Assembly (NCBI GenBank): GCA_035315885.1
Contig: DATFXM010000056.1
Location: 1 to 52,908 of the forward strand
Direction: 5' to 3'
Origin: DATFXM01 sp035315885
GTDB taxonomy: Bacteria > Acidobacteriota > Blastocatellia > UBA7656
Length of the DNA: 52,908 nucleotides
The position numbers and the translations under genes are program-made. Every line of letters starts with the position of its first letter. The first letter of the stretch is position 1. Positions 1-6,398 of the stretch are shown here, one piece after another. The notes below the pieces were generated by a model. It made no database searches. It was given only the letters and a program-made list of their open reading frames with translations, and was not told where the DNA came from.

Positions 1-1950
1 GTTGCTGATGGTCAGGGTCGTTATCGTGCCGCCGAACTGCTGGATGTCCACCCCGTGGTAGCGCGAATTAGTCAGGGTGTTGTTTGTGATCGTGACTGTG
101 CCGGTAAGATTTGTCTCATTCGCATTGGTCACGTTGTTGAAAGCGATGTTCGATTCGTCAACGCCGCCCCCAGTTCCGGAGTTATTTATCGTCCCATGGG
201 TGAACGAGAAGTTGTTGACCTGAGCGCCGCCAGCGCCGTTCACGCCTTTGACGCCGCTACCACTGGTATCGTGAATGCTCATCGATTCAAAGGACAGGTT
301 CTGCGTGTTGGTTAGAGCCATGCCATGCGATGTGCTGTTCTGTATAGTGCCGCCCGACCCGTTGTTGGCATGGCTCCCATCACCGGTGATGGTAAAGCTG
401 CCCGAAGTATTAGACAGAACGATGCCGTTTGCTCCACCGTTGGCTGAAACGCTAGTCAGCGAAACAACCAGGGGCGTTGTGCCGCTGCTTCGCGTTATCT
501 GGACAGCCGGGCCAGTCGCTCCTGAATTGATGGCTCCGCTTGTAATCGTGATCGTGTTTGAATTGTCGGTGGCGACCAACCCACTCTTGTTCGACGTTGT
601 ATTGGTCACACTCAGCGCGGCGAAGGTGATCGTCCCTGTATTGGTGGTAAGGCTCACTCCCGTGCCGCCAGAATTGGTGATGCTGGTAGTACCTGTGACT
701 GAAAAGCTGCCCGCGCTGGCGTTCAGCGTCATGCCGGTGCCGACGCTGCCAGTGGAAGTCAGGCTCTGCAAGATCACGTCCATCGTGCCGGTGCTGAGGT
801 TGAGTGCCTGACCCGACCCATTGTTGATTGTGGTATCTCGCACCTTGAGTGTGCCGTAGCCGCTTCCGGTTACCGAAGAGCCCGTGGTATTCCCGAACGT
901 CGTGCCCCATATCTGATTATTCGATCCAAGAGTTATTTCGTTCGCAGTGGCCGCGGTGATAGTCGGGTTTGTGCCGCCTGTTGCAGGCAGCAAATTCGTG
1001 CCCGACGGAGCGGGGAACCCTGTGATACTGAGTATTGACTGGCTAGCACCTTGCCCGATGATTATCTCGCCGGAGTTCAGCGTCATTCCGCCGGTGTAGT
1101 TCGTGGCGGATGAATAGAGGAAGATCACATCGTTTGCTGCGTCCACCGAATCAGCGCTTCCCGCGCCGGTGAGGATGTTGAACGGACTGCTAAGCCTGCC
1201 ATCGCCGTTAGACCCCGCGGCGCTGTTGACGAACCAGATCCGCCCGCTGATGTTGATTGTAACCGTGGCGGTGTCGGTTTTGCCGGTGCCGTTGCCGAGC
1301 GTGTAGGTAAAGGAATCGCTCGGACCGCCAAACCCGGCTGTCGGGTTGTAAGTGAAGCTGCCGTCGGCAGCCATGGTCACGCTGCCATGCGTGGTTGCGG
1401 CTGTGCCCGGAACCGCCGTTCCATTTACCTGAGTCACAGTCAGAGTTCCCATGCCGCCCGGGTTCAAATCATTAGCGACCACTCCCTGCGCCACCGGAAC
1501 CGAGATGTTCACGTTGCCGATAGTGTTGTACGTGTTATTTACTGCGATCGGGGAAACGACCAACGAGTTTGCAACAAGAGTAGTGTTCGGATCGATCGTG
1601 TCGGTGAAATTAACGCCAGTCGCATCCATGCCACTGACGCTTATGACGACTGTATAGGTCAGCGTGTCGCCCGGACTGCGATTACCCGTTGGCGTATGAC
1701 TCTTGGTAGCTGTGACAGTAGGAGCTAACGGAGTCGCCGTTCCTGTGAATATGGTCGGCTGGCTGATCGAAGTTGAAGTCTCTCCGACTGTTGGCATAGA
1801 CGGAATGGCCAGTTCGGTGCCCGACCCCGGTGACACTCTTCCCGCATGGCTGTTAGACAAGTCCGACTCAGCTACGCTGCAAAACATCAAACCGATGCTG
1901 ATCATAAACAGACGGATGACGTTAACGACGAGGTTTGAACGGTTCCGCAT
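1..1950 (-). CDS. Secreted DUF11 / cadherin-like / beta-helix repeat protein (3' end outside window)
   Basis: This frame is open for 650 codons from the ATG at 1950 and leaves the window before any stop. The start has a strong Shine-Dalgarno, AGGAGG, about 6 bases upstream. Residues 1-28 look like a signal peptide. Residues about 75-130 (SPGDTLTYTVVISV, then TDTIDPNTTLV) resemble the DUF11 surface repeat. Residues about 135-225 resemble a cadherin/VCBS-like Ig domain (GSFTYNPTAGFGG followed by DSFTYTLG). From about 235 on the protein is Ser/Thr/Asn/Gly-rich with repeated strands such as TITNNTLTNSRYHGVDI, typical of a right-handed parallel beta-helix. The likely role is a large exported or cell-surface protein, either an adhesin or a polysaccharide-binding protein. 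The missing C-terminus would show how it is anchored. The domain assignments are by eye. Confidence 0.8.
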   Translation of the reverse strand, partial: MRNRSNLVVNVIRLFMISIGLMFCSVAESDLSNSHAGRVSPGSGTELAIPSMPTVGETSTSISQPTIFTGTATPLAPTVTATKSHTPTGNRSPGDTLTYTVVISVSGMDATGVNFTDTIDPNTTLVANSLVVSPIAVNNTYNTIGNVNISVPVAQGVVANDLNPGGMGTLTVTQVNGTAVPGTAATTHGSVTMAADGSFTYNPTAGFGGPSDSFTYTLGNGTGKTDTATVTINISGRIWFVNSAAGSNGDGRLSSPFNILTGAGSADSVDAANDVIFLYSSATNYTGGMTLNSGEIIIGQGASQSILSITGFPAPSGTNLLPATGGTNPTITAATANEITLGSNNQIWGTTFGNTTGSSVTGSGYGTLKVRDTTINNGSGQALNLSTGTMDVILQSLTSTGSVGTGMTLNASAGSFSVTGTTSITNSGGTGVSLTTNTGTITFAALSVTNTTSNKSGLVATDNSNTITITSGAINSGATGPAVQITRSSGTTPLVVSLTSVSANGGANGIVLSNTSGSFTITGDGSHANNGSGGTIQNSTSHGMALTNTQNLSFESMSIHDTSGSGVKGVNGAGGAQVNNFSFTHGTINNSGTGGGVDESNIAFNNVTNANETNLTGTVTITNNTLTNSRYHGVDIQQFGGTITTLTISN

Positions 1951-2387
1951 AGTGTGCCTCCTAAGACTCGGAACTCATAGCTCAGGATCAGCGACCTTCA
2001 GCAACCGGCACGCGGGTGACGAATGCAGGGGAGGTAAAGACCTGAGGCCGGCAATAACCGGACGTTGTTAGGCTATGAAGCTTGAAGCATCAGCGCGACA
2101 GCCACCAGAAACCCACCAATTCACGAGATCACCAGCTTGTTGTGATCTGCCGTTTCCCGTCGGGGGGGATGGCATCTTAGACGAAGCGGAAGTCAGAGGC
2201 AACCGAAACTCGACGGTCACTGAGACTCGCTCGGCAGAGACTCGCCGAACGTTAATCAGGCCGGGTCATCGCCGAACCTCTTCGTACCGCCTCAAGGCCC
2301 CCTCGCGTGGGTTCTCTTTTCCTTTGAGTCTTTCCTTCGCTGCTTCTGCACGTTTACCTGTTGTCCTCCATTCGCTGCGACATTCAC
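1951..2387. other. Gene-free region between divergent units
   Basis: No convincing gene is seen. Near 2050-2065 lies a small hairpin (CCGG, six-base loop, CCGG) in the leader of the secreted protein read on the minus strand. The TTG-initiated reading frame that runs into the chimeric remnant opens at 2361, but its first codons show no homology and no ribosome-binding site. Confidence 0.4.
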
Positions 2388-2750
2388 GCCGGCACGTTGG
2401 AGCTGCCCTTCAAGTTGCAACTCTCCACGCTCTCACAATTTGAGAGCGCCCGGCCCTTCACCCTGACGACGCCTTTTGACGTCAACACCGACGGGTTGGA
2501 CACGAACGACCGGGCGGTGATTAATGGGGTGCAGACCAAGCTCGACCAGTTCCGGGGCACGCCATTCGCCCAGGTGGATTTGCGGGTGAGCCGGGAATTC
2601 CGCTTGCGAGAGCACGTCTCCATCAGGCCGTTCGCGGAATTCTTTAACCTCTTCAACCGCAGCAACCCGGGCAACAATTTTATCACCGACCTCGGGGCGC
2701 TGCCGGTGCCCGCAGACCAGCAAGGCAATGCGACGGACCTGTGTTTGAAC
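2388..2750 (+). pseudogene. TonB-dependent receptor C-terminal remnant, fused to an integrase fragment
   Basis: About 120 codons resemble the last beta-barrel strands of carboxypeptidase-domain TonB receptors. The recognisable segments are ELPFKLQLSTLSQFESARPF, NTDGLDTNDRAVINGV, DLRVSREFRL, IRPFAEFFNLFNRSNPGNNF and LPVPADQQGNATDLC. A complete receptor of this family has roughly 700-1100 residues. The plug, most of the barrel and the terminal aromatic strand are missing. At about 2751 the frame continues without a stop into tyrosine recombinase sequence. There is no signal peptide and no ribosome-binding site. This is best read as a gene fragment left by recombination. Confidence 0.7.
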
Positions 2751-3134
2751 GCCAAAACAAAGGCAGCCAAACGCAAGCTGGCGCTCAGCGAACGCGCCTA
2801 CAACGTACTTCAGCGCCGCATCAATGATAGTAAGATCGAAGGGCAGTACCTGTTCCCTGGCCGCGGCGAGGGTGATAAGCCAATAGTGAAGATCAATAAC
2901 GCTCACACCGCAGCCGTGAAGCGATCCGGTATTGCACCATTCAAGCTGTATGCACTCCGACACACGTTCGCGACCAGAGCAGCACAGGCCGGCGTTGACC
3001 TCGTGACACTGGCCAGTCTACTTGGTCACTCGCGTCTGACAATGGTCACTAGGTATGCGCACCCCACCGAAGAACACCAGTTCGAAGCAATGCGCAAGGT
3101 CGCCGCATACACCAGGAAGTCTACACAAAGGTGA
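2751..3134 (+). pseudogene. Tyrosine recombinase (phage-type integrase), C-terminal half only
   Basis: The segment matches the C-terminal catalytic half of the phage/XerC-D integrase family. TKAAKRKLALSERAYNVL covers the beta-hairpin lysine region, and YALRHTFATRAAQAGVD holds the RH motif. LGHSRLTMVTRYAH holds the box-II His and the nucleophilic Tyr. The N-terminal SAM-like DNA-binding domain and the first catalytic Arg are absent and replaced by TonB-receptor sequence, so strand cleavage is unlikely. The stop lies 107 bp from the 3' end of tRNA-Cys. Integrases commonly use tRNA 3' ends as attachment sites, so this may be the scar of an integrated element. I saw no duplicated tRNA 3' end in the window. 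Confidence 0.75.
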
Positions 3135-3241
3135 ATGAGGCAAAATGCAGAAACCTACTACAATTCCTACTACACTGCACTTTTTTGACTTAGCGGGTAA
3201 CCAGCAGGCATTTCGCAAGCTGTTGGCATGGTAGGAGTTAT

Positions 3242-3316
<75 letters not shown>

Positions 3317-3420
3317 TCGAGAGGTGTCAGGCGTTCTTAATTGCGTGAATGCCGCGGCTGGGGAGTCGCATTATTGATCGGACTCCCTGAGTCTCAAGGC
3401 GAATTGTCAAAATCTCAAAC

Positions 3421-3473
3421 GAAAGGCGAAGGCGAATCAACCAGCTTTCTGGGACTCCGGCCTTCGCCGTTTC
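3421..3473. other. Inverted repeat between the two tRNA genes
   Basis: GAAAGGCGAAGGC (3421-3433) faces GCCTTCGCCGTTTC (3460-3473), giving a stem with one bulged base and a 26-base loop. It could be a processing or pausing hairpin in the tRNA-Gly/tRNA-Cys precursor. No clear U-run follows on either strand, so I do not call it a terminator. Confidence 0.45.
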
Positions 3474-3522
3474 TCTTGGAGCGGCGATCAACTCCCAACC
3501 TGGAGCTCGCCCCACAAAATTC

Positions 3523-3597
<75 letters not shown>

Positions 3598-3609
3598 TCG
3601 CGACCGTCA

Positions 3610-3639
3610 ATAATACAGATGCTGAAAACCACCTGTCAA
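3610..3639 (-). promoter_or_regulatory. Promoter of tRNA-Gly/tRNA-Cys
   Basis: On the minus strand TTGACA (3639-3634) and TATTAT (3615-3610) are separated by 18 bp. The -10 box ends 12 bp before the tRNA-Gly 5' end, as expected for a sigma70-type stable-RNA promoter. Confidence 0.65.
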
Positions 3640-3654
3640 TGTTAGGGCCCTGCT

Positions 3655-3864
3655 GGGGATGAGGGGATGAGGCGAAGGGGCGACGCGGGACGCGGGGAGG
3701 AGGGACGCGCAGACGGAGCTAAGAGGCGAAAGGGTGAAGGTGCCGAAGGGGAGACCTGGAGAGGCGCGAGACACCAACGCCGAACGCTAACTGCAAAAGA
3801 GCACCTTGGCGTCTCCACTTCCCTCCTCCCCGCGTCTCCGCGTCACCCCTTCCCCTCATCCCTC
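3655..3864. repeat. Long GC-rich inverted repeat immediately downstream of rimI
   Basis: The left arm, about 3655-3705, is built from GGGGATGAGG, CGAAGGGGCGACGC and GACGCGGGGAGGAGGGA. It is matched by the complement at about 3820-3864 (TCCCTCCTCCCCGCGT then CACCCCTTCCCCTCATCCC), with roughly 90% identity by eye and a core of about 115 bp. It begins 3 bp past the rimI stop. The architecture, simple-unit arms around a short core, recurs elsewhere in the window with different units. Confidence 0.75.
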
Positions 3865-3867
3865 ACT

Positions 3868-4386
3868 TCACAACGCGAGTTTCATTATCAAAGCGTCTTC
3901 AGTTGGCAGGCGGTAATAATCTCTCCTGCGGCCAACAATCTTGAACCCGAGCTTACGGTAGAGAGACTGCGCCGGCTCATTGGAAGCCCTGACTTCCAGC
4001 AACACAAACCGACAAGCTCGAAGTCTCGCCTCCCCGATGCCTGACGCCATCAAAGCCTCGCCGATTCCTATGCGACGGTGCGCAGGAGAAGCAGCCACAT
4101 TGTTGACGTGAAGCTCATCCTCAATCACCCAACCGGCAAAGAACCCGATCACAAACCCATCCGACGCCAACGTCCGGGCCACCAGCATCACCGAGTTTTG
4201 ATTCGTGTAGAGCTCGCGTCGATACGCGTCGTAGCCCCACCGGTTTAGTCCGCTCGCTTCCTCTATGTCCACAACTTCGTAGAGGTCCCGCTCGCGCATC
4301 GGCTCGATGCTGAACCCCATCAACATATTGCTGTATCGTTCGCCGGTCTGCTCGTGCGTAGACACTTTAATCTTCCTGTTTATCAC
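3868..4386 (-). CDS. rimI: Ribosomal protein S18-alanine N-acetyltransferase-like GNAT
   Basis: This 172-residue protein of the GNAT fold would transfer acetyl from acetyl-CoA to the N-terminal alanine of ribosomal protein S18. The acetyl-CoA loop is visible in VAASPAHRRIGIGEALM (R/Q-x-x-G-x-G). The C-terminal LLEVRASNEPAQSLYRKLGF segment is characteristic of RimI. The frame opens with GTG at 4386, 3 bp after the tsaB stop, but the homologous region begins near MGFSIEP, so ATG at 4326 or 4320 could be the true start. Adjacency to tsaB is a widespread arrangement. The substrate is inferred from family and context. Confidence 0.88.
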   Translation of the reverse strand: MINRKIKVSTHEQTGERYSNMLMGFSIEPMRERDLYEVVDIEEASGLNRWGYDAYRRELYTNQNSVMLVARTLASDGFVIGFFAGWVIEDELHVNNVAASPAHRRIGIGEALMASGIGEARLRACRFVLLEVRASNEPAQSLYRKLGFKIVGRRRDYYRLPTEDALIMKLAL

Positions 4387-4389
4387 GTC

Positions 4390-5154
4390 TCAGATTTGAT
4401 CGCCCGACAATGTCCTCTTTATCTTCGACCCGAGAAGCCCTGCCGCGAGTTTTACCTCTGCCTCGGCAGGTCTGATGTAGCACGCTTTCAATGCGGCCCG
4501 CCAAACTTCTCTCTTCCGAACCGCAAGCTTCACAAGCGATTCCGCTAACGGCTTTGACCCCGCCAACGTCCATTCCCCGCCCTCCGCGGCGCCGAGTATC
4601 AGAGCCTCAAAGGCTCCCACTGCGTCACCAGCGAAAGTAAGGCTGCGAACGTCCGCGACCCGTTCAATCGCCGCGGTCGATGTTGACACAAGCGCTTCAT
4701 TGAGCGCAACGGGCGCTCCTCTCTCGTCAAAGGAGAACATCTGCGAATAGACTTCGCCCTTGTACGCGTTCACCAGCGCGCACACCAACCCGGTCCGATT
4801 CGCAGCAAAAGCCGATGCTTCAAGTGAACTGATCCCAGCAGCCGGCTTCCCGGTCGCAAGCGATAACCCCTTGATTGCGGCTACCCCTACTCGCAACCCG
4901 GTGAACGCGCCGGGACCCAAACAGACGACAAATCCGTCGACCTGGTTGAGGGACACGCCGCAATGATCCAAATCGGACTTAAGATCCAGCCAGAGAGACT
5001 CGGAGCGGCGGTCCTCCTGCTGATGCGTAGTCGAAAAAAGGACGCGCTCGCCGCGAGCGATTGCGATGCTCGTTACCGAAGTAGACGTATCAAGACCGAG
5101 CAGGAGAGGGTATTCTGTCGATTCTAATGGACTCACGATGCTCTGGGATCTCAA
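4390..5154 (-). CDS. tsaB: tRNA threonylcarbamoyladenosine biosynthesis protein TsaB
   Basis: This 254-residue cytoplasmic protein belongs to the ASKHA fold. With TsaD and TsaE it makes the t6A37 modification of ANN-decoding tRNAs. Hallmarks are the N-terminal LLGLDTSTSVTSIAI, then GPGAFTGLRVGVAAIKGLS, and SSLEASAFA. The length is slightly above the usual 220-235 residues because of an N-terminal extension. The frame opens with TTG at 5154, and the core starts about 16 residues later, so a GTG near 5137 is an alternative. It is followed after 3 bp by rimI, forming a two-gene unit, and is divergent from the phosphofructokinase gene. Confidence 0.93.
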   Translation of the reverse strand: MRSQSIVSPLESTEYPLLLGLDTSTSVTSIAIARGERVLFSTTHQQEDRRSESLWLDLKSDLDHCGVSLNQVDGFVVCLGPGAFTGLRVGVAAIKGLSLATGKPAAGISSLEASAFAANRTGLVCALVNAYKGEVYSQMFSFDERGAPVALNEALVSTSTAAIERVADVRSLTFAGDAVGAFEALILGAAEGGEWTLAGSKPLAESLVKLAVRKREVWRAALKACYIRPAEAEVKLAAGLLGSKIKRTLSGDQI

Positions 5155-5207
5155 CCGAACCGACCGATGACAATGACAAGCTCGAAGTTTGACCTGTCAA
5201 CAACGCG

Positions 5208-5237
5208 ATTATATATTCTCAGTCTGCTGTAAAACAA
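5208..5237 (-). promoter_or_regulatory. Candidate promoter of tsaB-rimI
   Basis: On the minus strand TTGTTT (5237-5232) and TATAAT (5213-5208) have an 18-bp spacer. The -10 box is perfect and the -35 box weak. It sits 54 bp upstream of the TTG start. Confidence 0.4.
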
Positions 5238-5294
5238 CTGCGCGGACGCTGAAGTCAACCGTTCAGGCATGAGCGAATTGAAAGCCGATATCGC

Positions 5295-6332
5295 ATGGAA
5301 GGCTATCTGGGTGTATTAACCGGCGGCGGAGACTGCCCCGGACTGAACGCGATGATTCGCGCGGTTGTTCGTCGCGCGTCGCTCGAAGACTTGCCCGTCC
5401 TCGGAATACTTGAAGGTTGGCGGGGTCTGGTCGAGGGCAACATCGAGAGGCTCACACCTCATTCGGCCGCCGGAATTCAGTATAAAGGCGGCACAATCAT
5501 CGGCACATCGAGATTGAATCCCATTGCCAACCCTGAGCTGATGGCGAAGATCAGCCACCATTGGAAGCAAAGCGGGATCGGCGCGCTGGTGGTGATCGGC
5601 GGGAACGGAACCTTGTCCTGCGCATATCGAATGTGGCGAGAACACGGCTATCCGATCGTAGGCGTACCGAAGACCATCGATAACGATATCTGTGGAACGG
5701 ACTACTCTCCGGGGTTTGATACTGCGGTGTCCGTCGCGACTGAAGCGATCGACCGGCTGCATACCACCGCCGAAGCGCTGCATCGAGTGATGGTGGTCGA
5801 AGTCATGGGGCGGCACCACGGGTGGATTGCCACTTACGCCGGGACTGCGGGCGCTGCAGATCTGATACTGATACCTGAGAGACCGTTCAGGATCTCTGAA
5901 GTATGCGATCTGCTTTCCAAGCGCAATGCGCGAGGCCGGCCGTTTTCGATCGTAGTGGTTGCTGAAGCCGCACGTCCGCATCCCGACGAGGATTTTCTGA
6001 CGGACGAGCAGAAGCAAAGGATCTACAGAGAAGACCATCTCGGGGGTATTGGCGAACTGGTGGCTCGGAAGATCGAAGAGCTTTGCGGATTATCGACCCG
6101 AGTTACGGTACTGGGCTACATTCAGCGAGGTGGATCGCCAAGTTCGTACGACCGGGTGCTTGCGACGCGACTTGGAGTGAAGGCGGTGGAGCTTGTGCTG
6201 ACGGGCAAGTTCGGCCAGATGGCCGCGCTTACAGGGACCGAGATGACCAGCGTCCCGCTCGAGGACATCTATAACAAGACCAGGCCAATCGATGAAGAAA
6301 TCTTTCGCGAAGCGTCTATTTTCTTCGGCTGA
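5295..6332 (+). CDS. pfkA: 6-phosphofructokinase (PfkA family) with an unusual nucleotide loop
   Basis: This 345-residue cytosolic enzyme would phosphorylate fructose 6-phosphate to the 1,6-bisphosphate. The family signatures are VLTGGGDCPGLNAMIR (residues 7-22), PKTIDNDICGTD (125-136, with catalytic Asp129), VEVMGRHHGWIA, and LGYIQRGGSPSSYDR near the C-terminus. Two positions matter for the phosphoryl donor. Lys126 in PKTIDND is typical of the mixed ATP/PPi-type clade. The usual GGDG/GGDD loop reads GGNGT, putting Asn104 where the Mg-binding Asp normally sits. The donor (ATP or PPi) cannot be assigned from sequence. The ATG at 5295 has no strong Shine-Dalgarno. Confidence 0.9.
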   Translation: MEGYLGVLTGGGDCPGLNAMIRAVVRRASLEDLPVLGILEGWRGLVEGNIERLTPHSAAGIQYKGGTIIGTSRLNPIANPELMAKISHHWKQSGIGALVVIGGNGTLSCAYRMWREHGYPIVGVPKTIDNDICGTDYSPGFDTAVSVATEAIDRLHTTAEALHRVMVVEVMGRHHGWIATYAGTAGAADLILIPERPFRISEVCDLLSKRNARGRPFSIVVVAEAARPHPDEDFLTDEQKQRIYREDHLGGIGELVARKIEELCGLSTRVTVLGYIQRGGSPSSYDRVLATRLGVKAVELVLTGKFGQMAALTGTEMTSVPLEDIYNKTRPIDEEIFREASIFFG

Positions 6333-6398
6333 TGAGGTCCGGCGCTGAACCTCGCAAGGCTATTGCCGCTATAGTCCTGCCATTTTTCTTATCCGTTT

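Noticed and set aside
275..811. A 178-codon plus-strand frame at the left edge
   Set aside because: It is antisense to the secreted beta-helix protein and its Val/Pro/Leu-rich translation is a by-product of that repeat region.
2051..2070. A riboswitch in the leader of the secreted protein
   Set aside because: Only a four-base-pair hairpin is evident, and I could match no known riboswitch consensus.
3150..3190. A terminator after the integrase remnant (CTTTTTTGAC)
   Set aside because: A T-run and a CCTACTACA direct repeat are present, but no stem precedes the T-run.
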